A stretch of 64,000 bases of DNA from Cruorifilaria tuberocauda (taxonomy: Eukaryota > Nematoda > Chromadorea > Rhabditida > Onchocercidae), in assembly GCA_013365365.1 (NCBI GenBank), contig JABVXU010000063.1, positions 62,001 to 126,000 of the forward strand, read 5' to 3'. The notes under the pieces were generated by a model. It ran no database searches and was not told where the DNA came from. It worked only from the letters and a program-made list of their open reading frames with translations. Position 1 is the stretch's first letter, and the number at the start of each line of letters is the position of its first letter. Shown here piece after piece: positions 26,101-39,690 of this stretch. Position numbers and translations under genes: made by a program.

Positions 26101-26570
26101 CTTCAAGATGGTACGATATGCAAATTTTGTGTCCCAATCACTAGGCGAATGCAAAACTTTTTAAAATCATTGGATGTAATTGAACTTGAAATCATAGTAA
26201 GTTTAGTTTTTTAAATTTAAATTTTATTTTCATCATCAAGTTCAATTCTTTAAACTTTTTTGCTAGAATCGTTGAACTATTTAACCTGATACCGCTATTT
26301 TTAGCATTTTTATTTCTTTTCTAACAATATCAAATATGTTTAGAGTAAGATTTCCGGGTGATTGATAATAGATAAAACTGAACTATCCACAAGGAAATAA
26401 ACTTTCATTCAAAGGTAAATGACTCTGAACTTTGCAAGTTCCAAAATTTGATTGAATATTTGATTACATTTACAAGTGAACAGAGATTTAACGATTTTAT
26501 TGGCTAATAGACATAAGTAAACATATATGAAACATTTAAAAATTTACGATTGCTAATAATAATCTAAAAC

Positions 26571-26604
26571 GAGTGAAATTTCACTCATTTCAAATGAGTG
26601 AAAT
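26571..26604. repeat. Overlapping palindromes (three GAGTGAAAT boxes)
   Basis: GAGTGAAATTTCACTC (26571-26586) is a perfect 16-bp palindrome. It overlaps a second dyad, ATTTCACTCATTT, then C, then AAATGAGTGAAAT (26578-26604), whose 13-base arms are exact reverse complements. The GAGTGAAAT box thus appears three times in 34 bases in alternating orientation. Confidence 0.6.
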
Positions 26605-27124
26605 ATCAACAAAAGTAAAATAATAAATTAATACAATTAATCGATGAAATTATTCATTCCTAATTTATTTGAATCACAACCAATTTAATTTCCATTTCTT
26701 TCATTTCTAAAAAAGAAAATGCATGCTTCTTCTTGCTTCTTTTGAAAGATAGATAAGAGATTAGAACATTTTGTAATCTGATATTTTCGACATCTTAAAT
26801 TAGTGATATCATTGGGAAGAAGATTCCTATTTTATTTCAAACTCTAGCTTAATATTCATATATTTCATTTATTAGAAAGATAATATGTCCACTAATATTA
26901 GGAACCTGAAATCACTTCTCTTCTTATACAGAACATTAATATTTCAAAAAGAAAAAATTCACTTTTTGTGTTTTAGAACAAATTTAAAAATTAAGAGATC
27001 TTTTATGTTTGAGATTAAATTTGAAATTTTTAGATAGAGAGACTCGAAGGAGTAGTTTTGATTTGAAATTTTATCAAAGAAAAACTTTTCTTGCGATATA
27101 TACAAATATCAACTGGGAGTGTTT

Positions 27125-27240
27125 TCAGTATCTGGCATGGTTTACAGTTAACTGTAGCCAAGAATGTTTACACGTGGTGGCAATATCTAGCATAGCTTAT
27201 AGTTAACTATAACCATGAATATTTTGCGGTACACGTGGTG
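27125..27240. repeat. Imperfect direct repeat of about 57 bp carrying CACGTG boxes
   Basis: Two adjacent diverged copies share the order ATCT(G/A)GCAT(G/A)G, an AGTTAACT palindrome, CCA(A)GAAT, and a terminal ACACGTGGTG. Each copy ends in a CACGTG E-box (around 27171 and 27232). They lie just downstream of the eva-1-like gene. Confidence 0.55.
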
Positions 27241-27612
27241 ATGTTAATTGAGTAAAGCGCATACATGAATCTCTGTTAGTAGTCATATCGCTTATATCAA
27301 AACAAATTCGATTGTTGGAATCCAGAAAGACTGAAAAGATATATGGTTCATTTTCAAAAAATTTACTTTTAAATTCGAATATTTGAACTTTCCAGCAAAA
27401 TTCTATCAGATAATTGAATCATGTTTGATTAGATTAAATTACAAGCAGTACTGGAATATCAAAAACCGTTCGAGAATTATTTTGAATGCATCCTAAGCTT
27501 AGTGTTTCTCTGAATTAAATCATCCCAATGGATTGAAGTGTGTAACGTTCATGTTTTGTGGAGCAGTTATGGATGCAATCCGGTTTGCTTGCTTTACCGG
27601 TTGGTATTAAAC

Positions 27613-30600
27613 TCAGAAATTAATAATAGTCATGTATAAATTACCAGATGGTGAATGATTATTTCCCATCAATGTGCTTAACTCTGTTGATTTCGTAGAT
27701 TGTACAGTTTCCGCATTACTTTTTATTTCTGAACTCTTCCGTTTCATTCTATGTCGACAATAGCCGGATATTGCGCAAGCGATCAGTAGCATTGTAAGGC
27801 CTGCTAGAATACTTAGAAGAAGGCAAAGTAAAACCTTCTCTTTGTTGTCTGAAATAGAATTTTCAGGATTGAAACCGCCAAAGTTGAAAAAATTTTAATA
27901 CAAAATATAAAGATATTCTGTATTAAGTGAACTTTGGCAAATTTAGGAAAGAAAAATCTTTCATAGTTACGATAATAAAAATTCTAATTAAATAGTCCGG
28001 CAGTAGAAATTCAAATGCTTAGAAATCACTTAAACCTTTTATTGTTCTCACTATCAACATGACATCATGCATGAGACCGAAAGCATTAAATGGAAGATTG
28101 CTTGACGAAGTAGTGTCAATTGGATTTGCTACGACAAATGCGCCTTCTTCTGATTCCTCGTCACTGTTTACTAATAATGAATACATTATAATATCTGACT
28201 AAGCTTTCAAAAAAAAGTGCAAAGCTTAAATTAAATTATAAAAATTGAAAAAATTCCTTTCAGATTACAAAGTTTACAATAAATCTGATACCATTTTCAT
28301 TCCTCTCAAAAGAAAAAATCTTTTGAGCTGCTTTATATCCATGACTTGGATCATCTCTGATTTGAAAAATGCGCTCATCGTCCTTCACAAGTGTCGCTTT
28401 CACTTTTGGAACTTTCATCAGTGATAAATTCTACAAGGTTTTACAAATTGCAAGGGTAAAATGAAATGAGATCAATAATCAGTAATTTAACATTTTCGAG
28501 AGTGATCATATCACTTCACAGGTGTTTCTTACCACATGAACAATATATTCATTAATCTAATTCAATAATAATAAATAGAAAGTATCTTTAAAAAACTTGC
28601 AGAAAGCAAAAAGATAAATAGGAGTAGCAGAATTGAATGGAAATACCGAAATGATTTTCTTCATGGCTTCCAAATTGTTCTTTATGGCTGCTTCACTGAA
28701 GATTTCATCGTTCACTGAATATTACATATTACTTAAATAGATTATCACTTTTTTTAATCAAATCTTTTTTCGCTTAAAAATGTAAAATTCTCATAAGTAG
28801 CTTCTTAAAAGTGGAAACCACTATAAAAAGTAAGTAGAGAAGTAAGCATTGATCATTTCTGGGAAGTGAAGTAATGAATACTTTTGTAGTTTGGCAGACA
28901 ATACAGTCATTTAAAGTTTATTCCTCTTTTTGATCATTACTACTCATTGATATAAGAACATTTGATTTTTAAATTTCCAGTGAAATTTAAGCTTTAAAAA
29001 CGCACTACACATGAAGATAAGACTGAGGTATTTGTGTATTCCTGATTCGCATCCGGTTTTGCCTAAGTATTCATCATTCACCAATATCGCGCATTCCGTT
29101 TTTGCATGACAGTGATAGAGTAATTGTGCCAATACATCCTTCATACAATCTGCAATGATCGAGAAATTAAAAAAAAAAAAACTTTTCATAAATTTCATAA
29201 TTCAACAATCACTGTTTATCAAAGAAAAATTAAAATAAACCATAAATTGTGTTTTTCACGCTTGAAAAATTAAGAAAGCTTTCATCGAGTTTATTAAGTA
29301 AAATAAAGTTTCAATTTAAAATTGGTGGCGAAAATAGATTGACAGATAACTCATGGAATAAGTGATTGAAAGTAACTCATGAATAAGTAATATGTCATGA
29401 TTAAATATCAGCCTTTTATCACTGTCAATCATCAACTAAATTTAATTTGGTGTAATCATTTTATTGATCAGTGTATTGATTCACATTTTACATTGAAAAT
29501 AAACGATAAAAGGAAATTTGGGACAAATATGAATTAATTGATTTAGTAGCTAATATTTCAACTTCTAATATTTGTCCATTGGGTTGAAAAGTTCAAACTA
29601 TTTCATTAAAGAGATTTTCAACAATTAATTTAAGTCAGATTTCTAAAGAACGGTAACTTACGCAGTTTTGGTGTGTCTTCCAACTTACGTTTCAATTCAG
29701 GTTCCAATTCACGTCAAATTAATTACACAATTAATGCAAATCTGATGAATTATAAAAAACCAAAATGCATATATTATGCATATACCTTGGGTAATTGAAG
29801 TATTTGGTGCGCAATGTGCTGCTCGTGCCGCGACCGCCCGACCATAATGCGCCGAATAAATAACTAATCTTTTATTTTGCTTGCAGTTCAATTGCATCGT
29901 TGTCCCTTCGCAAAATAATTCTTCATCGAATGATACTTTAAAATTATTTAAATTTGAAATGAGTAATAAAAAGAATGGCAGTAGTGGAAAGAATCAATTT
30001 ATAAATGTACAGGTATTATTACCTCTTTTAAATCAATCGCATTAATACTATTTCATGATGATTATCATTAATTTATTCTCAATTTAATTCATGCTTACTA
30101 TTTTATAATTATTATCATTAATTAATTCATATTTAGCGATTCTGTATCATATCGCTAGCTTCAAATAAATTTGAGTCTCTTGAAAAGTTAAAAAAAAATT
30201 CCTCAAGTGAAATCATCAAAAAGCCAATCACCTGGTTTACATTTATAGAATATCTGAAGATATTTGTGAGTATCCGGACATGGATCAGTACCGAAAAACG
30301 ATGGCTTTACCATTATCTTACATTTTCTCCTATTACGACATTGTTCCAGAATTTTCTAGAAATCTCAATAAATTAATCATTTCTTATTTTCTCTATTCAT
30401 TACATTATTTACGTATCAGTAATAATGATCCTTTTGCTAATAAATTCTTTTTCAGATCAATCTGGCAGTTTTTGTAATTCTAGAAGAAAAGGAAATAATA
30501 TTCGAGTCAGAGGTCAATGCCAACTGTTCATTTCTTCCGTAAGTTTAGGATAGATAATACAGGTGCCATTCGATCCTTTATCTGTTAACACCAATCTTCG

Positions 30601-32784
30601 CTTATCATAAACAAACTTTTTTCTTCTTTTTGAAAACACCGCTCGGATTTAATGGAAATTTTAATGCCATAAACTTGTTTTATTTCTTTTGCTAGAAATT
30701 AGTATTATTTGAAATTTGTAACAAAATTTCATTTCACTTTATTTTTCGAAGAATTTGAAAGTGAAGAATCTTTCTTTATCTTTTCTCCGCTCTTTTTTCT
30801 CGTAGTAATGGTATTTTTGAAGTATTATAATTTACAAAGTAATTGTTTTTTTTTTTAAGTTGTAAAAATGGAAAATCTTTGAAATCATTTAGCTGAAAAA
30901 TTTGAAAGTAAATGAAACAAAATTGATGAAATTTTCTTAAAAGCTAAAATAGATTATCGATGATAAAAGGCTTTACAAGAAAAGGACTTCCCACCCTCTG
31001 GCAAATCTCATAAGCTTAACTAGAATACAACTTTGTTTATCCTTTATTTGATAATTCAAATATAAATCTTATTTGCATTATGTGTTAAGCATATGCTCTT
31101 ATGATTTATTCATTTATGCATCATTTAAATTTTTGAAAATACTACTGGAATACAAAAGAATTAGGTAGTGAAATAAATAAATTCATAGAAGTGACTAATA
31201 GGATATCAATAAATTTTAATTAAAATTTTCAAAATTGCAGCGAGAATAATAAATTATGAAGCATTCCCTTCCATTCTTGAAATGAAAATCAGAAACGAAT
31301 TCTTCAAATGAATTTCTTTCTTTTTTTCGAAAATATTCTTTAACAATGTCAGATAAGCAAATGCTTTTTTTTGGAGAAGCTAGAAATGATTGAATTCAGG
31401 CATTCTTTATTCCCTTTAAACTTTTAAATTATTGATCGAAAAAAAGTAATTTTCCTAAAATTATCATTATTTAAAGTAAAAAAAAAGAAGAATTTTTTAA
31501 ATTTCAGCAATATTTTCAACGATATTCATCTTTTTTTTTTTTCAAATTTTATACAAAGAAATTCTTTAATGTTGATAAGAATCATTTTAAGAAAATGATA
31601 AATATTTCTGCCGAATTTTTCCCATAAAATGGAATTAAGAAAAAGTAATTCGAGAATTTCCGCTATCTTTCTATTCAATTCTTGGGAAATATAATTTAAC
31701 TGAGTTATTATCACTGCAGACTATAATATGTTTCTTTTCTCATATCAATAATAATTAATCATTCATATGCAAAAGCACTGAAGTCAGAAATCGGATGGAA
31801 TAATCAAATGCGAAAATGTTATAGTGAGAAATGAAACAAAGTAATCCTCAAATTAAACAAATGGATTTAAATATTTTCAAAATTCAATACCTATTAGTGT
31901 TTATTTCAATTCAAATGCACTTTTAATCAACGAATGATAACATTAGTACAATTATTCATCCCAACTGTAAACGATTTTCCAGCTTTATCAGTAAATTTCA
32001 ATAATACTTAATCAATTTTGATTTCAAATTTTCCAATTTTTTTTTAAACAAATTTATTACTAAAAATAGGAAAACATTAAACAAATGTAATTTTTACTAT
32101 TATTTTTATGTGATAAATCTTTATCTTCTTATCACTAAAGATAGAACAATTGTTAATGATGTAATAGATGTTCTTACACTAATTAATCATACGAATAGAT
32201 GGATAAATAGACAATAACAAACAACAATTTTTCCCTTTTATTAAGTATATTTCAGTAAAATAAAATATTATAATTAATTAAAATAATTATAACAAACAAT
32301 AATTATTTAACATTTTGATTTGATAATTATAGCAATTCTTAGTTTCATTTTATCTTACAGTAAATTTTATCAGTTTTAACCGTTATTGAAAAGGAAGAAA
32401 AAGTTTAATCACTGCTTAATCGAATATTATCAAATCTTTGAAAGCTTCAACTGTTTGCCTTCTACCTTCTGTCTCTTACTCTTTTATAAAGACTCAAATA
32501 TTTTTCGCAATTGTATAAAAGAAAAAAAAGAATCAATATTAAGGAGTGATAAATTATCAGCTTACCGCATGAGCTTGTGTCACATCACAACTGATAACTT
32601 CATTTGATGGAAATTGAGTGGGTGAGGGACAAAGTTGATCACCTGCCACCAAACGACCATAAAATGTACTTTCAAGTAATATTTGCGTGTTTCTTGGACA
32701 GTATAATGTAATTCGTTCATTATCACATGCTTGCATAAAATTACTTCGTAAGCTTTCCATCATAAGAGCTGCAATTTCTCCGAA
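27613..32784 (-). CDS. eva-1: EVA-1-like receptor with two SUEL/galactose-binding lectin domains
   Basis: Exons read leftward: 32784-32566, 30355-30232, 29935-29786, 29149-29006, 28714-28647, 28430-28292, 28170-28036, 27848-27613, all in phase. They give 404 residues plus a missing N-terminus. The first SUEL domain runs from ACDNERITLYCPRN through STFYGRLVAGDQLCP to DPCPDTHKYLQIFYKC. The second runs from LFCEGTTMQLNCKQNK through YSAHYGR to IHKYLSLIFMC. Both keep the family's cysteine pattern and the YGR motif. A juxtamembrane region follows, then one membrane helix (VLLCLLLSILAGLTMLLIAC, about residues 331-350) and a short basic cytoplasmic tail. C. elegans EVA-1 has this architecture and is a co-receptor of SAX-3/Robo for the guidance cue SLT-1, so a role in axon and cell migration is likely. 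The frame opens at an acceptor, not an ATG, so the signal-peptide exon lies to the right. Confidence 0.9.
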
Positions 32785-35628
32785 CTAATCGAAATAACAA
32801 ATTAATTGAAAGAAAAAAAAACTTCATCTAAAAGTGAAAAATTATATATCTTTAAATTTGAAAAAAATTTAAAAAACATTAAAATTTTTCCAAAAATGAT
32901 TTTCACTAAAATTATTTTATGTATGTTAGCTAATTAGTGAATCTAATCTAATTTCACTGTTGGAAAATGATGAATTCAAGTAGTCAGCTGTGAAAATTAG
33001 TTTTTATGTATTGAAAAAGAATGTAATTAAGACTAACGGATCCAAAATGGATCAGAATCAGAAGCTTAATTATTCGAAGTTTAATCATTCCAACATTAGA
33101 AGCTTAATTATTTCAACAAGCTTTTTTATGGATTTAATTTCATCAAATTAGTTTTTTCAGTCTTTAATCAAAAATTATCAGTTTTTCAACCTTTCAAATA
33201 GATTTTTGTAATTCTAAAAAAAGTATAAATTTTGTAAAAATTTAGTAATTAGCAGAAATGTACTGTACTCATGCAGATTTTAATTTTAGTTAGTATATAA
33301 AGCATTTCAAAAATAAGAAGGAAGGGATGATATTCTAGAGAAATCCAGAAAATTCTTCAAATCTTTGAAAATTAAATTTTAGAAAACTTTTCAAAGTCTT
33401 TTTAAAGAGAAAAACAATTAATTAAATAATTACAGTCATATTTACAATAGAGAAATCGTTTATCACATGAAACTGACTAAGCAAATTACCGAAAAAAGTA
33501 AATTCTTGTTTACTTAATACTTTATGATAAATATGTTGATTTTATTCCAATGCTTCAGGTATTACTGTATGCATGCTTGCTTTTTTGTTAATCTTTTCTT
33601 TTTTTTTAATGAATGATCGATTATTTTGGATTGTTCAAATAGTAGTTTGTATGAAAGTTAAAATTCAATGAAGTTTTGGATGCTTTGAAGGATGAAAAGA
33701 AATTAGCCAAGTGCTATATTGAATCATTGAAATTTGATATGAAGTAATAAAGGAGTTGATGAATTACTTCTCACTGAATTTCTTAATAAATTACACCCCA
33801 ATTCATTTATCGTAAAATGAGAAAGAAAGAGAAAATTTGCATCTTTGCATAATCATGCTAAATTCATAAATTATTTATAATGTTCATACTATATTCTTCA
33901 CATCAGAAAACTCTTCCGCATTAGCCTACACTTCGGCTAATTTACATTATTTAAACAAACTATTTATTGATGGATAAACAAAAGTTTTTGAAATTCATTC
34001 AACAATTCTTAAAATTGCTTTATAGTAATAATTTCAAAACTTTTGTAAAGAAAACGATCTTTTACTACAATAATTTATTTTTCTATTTCACTTTCAATGA
34101 GAAAAATACTGTCCATTCTTTCAATTGATAAACTGATAAAATGATAGTAATTAATGTAAATTGAACGGTTTTTGTGAAATTTGAAATTTTTGCAAATTAA
34201 TATGCGAATAAAATAAAGGACGAAGAAAGTATAGTAAGCAAAATGAAATTAAGAAAAATAAAAAAGTCAGAAAATGAAAAGTGAAAAAAAGTAAAAAATT
34301 CAACTGATACTTATGCAAATGTCCTGTGTATTGTTATGAATGAAAATACCTTACTAGTAAATCTAACCGATATAGCATAAAAAGTTAAAAAAAACTTCAC
34401 TGAGCTTAAGTTTACTATAAGGCTCATACAAAAATACTACAAGATGGACTGGAATATTTGTTATTTTAAATTATGCTCATTAACAAGTGATAGAAACTGA
34501 TAGAAATGATAAAAATGTGATAATATCGGAAATTAGTATCTTAGTCGAGTGGGAAAAATGATCTGGGGAAATTGGATTTGTAGAAGAATTTTAGCGAATC
34601 TTCCGGTATTGGAATCAAATGAGTGGAGGAATTTTTGAATTGCCATCGAGATTTTATGGCTTTTCTCACACAATAAACTATCACCTGCTTGCGTTACAAT
34701 TTTTCTTTCAGTTTTCCAGGTCGATATGATTAACAGTCAATGCTAACCGATCATGTTCAAAAAAAGAGAAATCTAAAACTTTTCCATCTAATAAACAAAT
34801 AAATCATTGATATTTCTCAAATTAATTTTTTATAGTTATTTTTTAAGAAAGAAAAAAAATTTTTAATTTTAAAATTCCGTTTGTTTTTTCCTATTCGTAG
34901 GGAATTTGTGGTATTTTCTTTTTTGTTTGTTACGATTTCCCAATTTTTTTTTTGTTTAATCCCTTAAAAAAGTTGTTATATTTGTCTTTCAGCTTTCTTT
35001 TGTTTTTCTCTTATCAATGGTTCGACTCTCTTTCTCTCTTAACGTTTTTGTTTTGGATAGTTTAATTTTAACAGACGAACAGGAAGATTGTTTTTTTAAC
35101 TTCTTTACGACAGTTTTCGCTTTTCTATTTTATTATATAACTTTTTTCTTCTGAGAAATAAGATATATTTCTGGATAGTTAAATCTATATTTAACATTTT
35201 ATTTCATTGTAAGCGACCAATCAATTTTTAAGCCTGTAAATAAAAAAAAATTTAGAGAAAATTTGCACAGACTTACTTGTGACAGATAGCATTCCTAAAT
35301 TTACTAAAATTTAATATTTGTTTAATATTATTACTTAAAATAAAACAAAATTTGATAATAAAAAGAGTGGTTTATCAAAATAAACTTTTCAAAGAGTTTT
35401 TTGTAATCAAAAGATTACTTTAAAGTCAAGTGTTTTAGGATTTTCTTTTTAAGCATATCCTTGCAACGTTCTTAACGATTGAAAATGAAGTATATTGAGT
35501 GAAACTGTTATTCCACTCACTTCATTTTTCATTTCTAATTTCAGGTTATCTATTGTTACAAGTTAATAAATTGCATTGATGAAAAAAAAATCAAAATTTA
35601 ATAATCTGAAAATTAAACGAACCGCTGA

Positions 35629-35735
35629 TAATATCAGAATTGGTATGATTAGATGTTGCTAGCGCTATCATTGTTGCTGTTGTTGTTGCTGTTGTAGTAA
35701 ATAAGCCAAAGGTTTTCATTGTTATAGCCAAAAGC
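35629..35735 (-). CDS. Candidate signal-peptide exon, possibly of eva-1 (weak)
   Basis: On the minus strand an ATG opens MFIGLLAITMKTFGLF, then a Thr/Ala run, then MIALATSNHTNSDIIS, and a GTTCGT donor. This could be a signal peptide of the eva-1-like gene 2.8 kb downstream. The donor leaves phase 1, whereas the next known exon needs phase 0, so an intervening small exon would be required. The Thr/Ala run derives from a short CAA/GCAACA repeat. Confidence 0.2.
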
Positions 35736-37734
35736 CCAATAAACATGAATAATCGAAAGCCACAATTTGATCTTTCCTCTTCGCTTTTAATTTGAAATTA
35801 TCAGAAGAAATTCTAAAAACGAATTTCCGTATATTTATATAATTTTCAGGCTTTATAATCAAAGTTTTTATTTCTTAGCTTTTCCATATTAGAAAATTAA
35901 TTTTGAGAAATTGAATAACAAATTCAAGAGATGAGATCTGAAATAACACATGTGAAGATAGGAAAAGTATAAGGATAATAAAATTATTTAAAAATACTTT
36001 CACAACTTTAGTTATATGGAAAATCTATCGCACATCTGCGCTAACAACAGCGCTAATTATTTTAAATTCGACAAAAATATGCAACGGAGAATGGGAAAAA
36101 ATTAATCTAAGATGAAAACAAATTATTACTTTAATGTCAAGTATGTTAAGTAAATTACTTTATTTAGTAGTTAATTAATAAAGATATCAAAAAAAAAATC
36201 AAATTTACTTTTTAATATTACTTTTATTAATACAATAATTTACTTTCTTATTAAATTCTATTACCTCATTAATTATGAATGAGGATAAACTGTGATTATT
36301 ATCTATGATAGTAATGGGCGATGATAAGAGACACTAATCATATTAACAGCTTCTAATGAACACATTGCTGATAGTAATAATAATCTTTTAAATGAGACCA
36401 TTGAGGCGTCTGTCATAAATCAATCTGTGCTTCTCCCTGGTAGCAGAAAAAAATGGAAAGATAAACCACCCGAAATTGATGGAAAAAAAAATTATAGACA
36501 AACCGATAGAAAGGCGAATAACGAAGTCCATCAGCACTAAACTCCAAATTTTCAAACTTCTTCATCAGTGATAGGATGGGATGATATGATGAGATTGGGA
36601 AGGGAACGGTTGTAAAGTGGTTGGAATTCGTAAAAACAGATTAGCGATAGCTGGACGAATAAGCCATTCATATCAGATATCATATCACTTCTATTTATGC
36701 ATTTTGTTCCATTGACATTCGTTAGAAAGGAAAAGAGAAATTGTAATGAACTGAATTCGTTCAATTAGAGAAATTTTTTCTGTACTTTCTCATTTTCAAT
36801 TTAATCAATAAAATACTAACAAAATTTTAGAAACAAAATGATTAAGTAAAACTTTCACTACAAACAATATCTTTGCTACTAAAGCTAACAATAATCTCGT
36901 GAAAGGAAATATTGATTATGGAAAAGAAAAGATTTAATTAGCATTTCCATAAAATTTCACATTATAACAAACACCCACGCAAATCTTTATTTAAATTTTT
37001 AAAATTATCTTGTAAATGAATTAGAGCTTACTATTGCTGAAAAAAGGCAACACTGATCACTACTGTACTGATTTACTTTAGTAAAGAATTATGTGCTACA
37101 ATGAATTTTAAAGTTATTAATTAATTTTTTCAACTTGATCTAACAATCAATCGATTTTCTCCTATATTTATTCCTTAATTTTAATTATTCAATAAAATGA
37201 TAAATTTAATGCATTATAAACACTTTCATGCTGTTAATAGTAAGTTATCAAAATTCTTATTTATGGAATTTAAATCTATTGATCACTGATAGCATCAAAG
37301 TATCAAAATGCTATTTTCTAGCAGATGAAAGGATAATTTCAAAGTTATGAAAAGGAGGAAAAAAGTCTATCGAGCGGTGTTAAGTAAGGGAACGAAATTG
37401 CTCATGCATATTTGCCCATAAGTTCAACTAGGCATGGAAAATTCAAGGGAAATTTTATAATGGAAAACTTTAAACAAGTAAAATGATAAATAAATAAAAT
37501 AAACTAGAAGAATAAATGAAAGGATTTCAAGAAATACGGATTTATTCCGGAATATGATCGGAACGAAGAGAAAATTGAAGGAAATAAACCTGAGTATTTT
37601 ACAATAATCAACAACAACAAGCTTTATTAATTATCTTAGCTTGCTCTATCTTTATCAAGCAAGATGAAGTGACATCTGTCTAATTCATTGATAGTAATCA
37701 ATTTGACAACTAAACAGAAAGGCCTTGGGATTTA

Positions 37735-37970
37735 TTGAGAGAACAGGGATAAGAGCAGTGCTAGGACATGGACAAGAGCTCTTCAACATCTACCGATCCA
37801 GTAAAGCGGAACATAATTGAGATGAAGCAAAAATGAAATAAGGCAATCATCATGGTTGCTAGCATGCAGGCCGATATTTTGTCGGCTAGAATAAACGATG
37901 GCCTAGGATTGCTGCTGTGACCTAGGACAAGATGGCCTAGAGTAAACTATTCGGTGATGATAAGAGTAAA
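37735..37970. repeat. GC-richer patch with CCTAG/CTAGG boxes
   Basis: Within AT-rich DNA this patch holds GATGGCCTAG twice (37898-37907 and 37931-37940), two CCTAGG palindromes, and a GCCGA...TCGGC hairpin near 37870. Diverged GGCTAGAATAAAC and GCCTAGAGTAAAC units flank it. No ORF is seen. It may be a remnant of a mobile or tandem repeat. Confidence 0.4.
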
Positions 37971-39647
37971 CTAAAAGAAGTGTTAAAGCTTATTTCAGTT
38001 GATTAGTAAGCAGAAAAAAATGTTATCATTCATCGTTTCAGACTTACAATCATTGGAAATTAGGTAAGTTAATATGTACAAATATCTAAAATAGAATTGA
38101 AGTTATGTACTGGAAATTTTTAGGTAATTATCATTCATCAGCTAATAAGTATAAAAAGTCTTTACTCAATGAAAGCTTTGTGATTTTATAAATTTTTGTA
38201 AATGGAATATGTGAACAGAATTATTTAAATTATCAACGCAGTGTGAAATATGAATTATCCAATTTCAGATTTTCAATATCTCAATATCTGTTTCAATATT
38301 TCGATATCTGTTTAGAGCGAAATAATTCTCGAAATTAATTTTTCATCCTGGAAAGTTTTTAATTTATTTGGAAAAGTTAAATTACCTATATAAATGAGTA
38401 AGATTATAATAATTTCAAGATTTTTTCGTTTTGGTAGAGATTTTCTAAATTTAAAATCACTATTTCATTACAAGATTTGCTTTTGGATTTATTTTTTTTT
38501 AGATTTATATTATTCAAAATATTGAATCATAATTGCAATTTAAAATTCCTATTTTTATTCTTTTGAAGAGTAACTTTTGTTTTGTTAAGAATTTAAAGGT
38601 TTACGGAAAATGTAAACGAAGAAAACAAACTTAATCGTTTCGTAATCATAGAAATGAATTGAATGATAATAAGAAAAAAGGCTGATTAAAATTCATTGAA
38701 TTTTTGAAATAAAAAAATTAATGGTGACCATAAATTTTAATTCGAATCAATATTTTTCTGATTTATAATCATCCATTAAATAATGATTCAGTTTACTAAA
38801 AATGAATTTGATGGGATAACGCATCCTTAATCAACTTAATTCTAGAAGTTTTGAGCTTACTTTAAAACTTGAAACTTTTGTTTAAGAATTAAAAACAAAT
38901 TTTCAGTGCGGTGAAAATACAAAAAAATATTTTTAAACACTGACAGAGTTTTATTCATTTATTCAAACATTTATAAAACGAATAACTTTGATATTATTCA
39001 GTAAGCTAAAATTATAGAATTGAAAATATTTGATTCAATCGATTCAATTCAAATTTCAAATTTCAAATTGTATTTCATTTCAGCTTCTCCGAGTTGAATA
39101 ATTCCATAACAATTATTTCCTGGAAACGAGGACAAAGTTCCAGGAAATGCTTGAAGTGATCGAAGGCTAAATAAGCAATAGCTTAGCCGAATAATTAATT
39201 ATAAATCGAAGAGAAAATGAAATGAAAGATTATTGTTGAAAGTATTCATAGACGAGAATGGGCTAAAATGAATCAAAAATTTCGTACTTATCGTTGAAAA
39301 TCAAAGTGGCGGAAGATGAAATGGGGCGGAAATGGAAAATTTTAAAATGAAATTTCTTCAATTGCTGCAACTTTCAATGCAGTAATGAAGGAAAAGTTTC
39401 TGTAAAAGGCAAAATTAAATTTCGATAACTTTATTCAATTTTAAATTTTACATAAATCAATAACAGCTTGGAAAGGTAGTTTACGATTTACGCTATTGAG
39501 GTGTATTGATAGGTTCATGTAAGGTCTTCATTATTCCCCCAAGTAGGTACTCATTATTGAAATTTACGAAACGATTTCAATAAAAAGTAAAGAAATGAAG
39601 AAAAGCATGAAAATTTATGCTTGCTATCAGTTAATCATTTGAAGAAA

Positions 39648-39690
39648 CACACACAGAGAGAGAAAGAGAAAGGGAGAGAGAGAGAAGGAG
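39648..39690. repeat. GA-rich microsatellite
   Basis: An ACACAC start grades into interrupted (GA)n with AAAG and GGGAG units. It lies in the gene-poor tract between eva-1 and the EPT1-type gene. Confidence 0.85.

Larger units (their letters stand above)
25655..27612. other. pds-5 upstream region and eva-1 downstream region
   Basis: No exon is seen. The part next to pds-5 (about 25790-26110) is less AT-rich than its surroundings and holds the CpG-rich TTCGCGCGCAAATT near 26087. A dense dyad lies at 26571-26604 and a diverged direct repeat at 27125-27240; both are listed separately. Confidence 0.5.

Noticed and set aside
29655..29700. Short exon-like segment with two GTAAGT donors inside the eva-1 gene
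   Set aside because: The flanking exons (29786 and 29149) join directly in phase and complete the lectin domain; this segment has no good acceptor.
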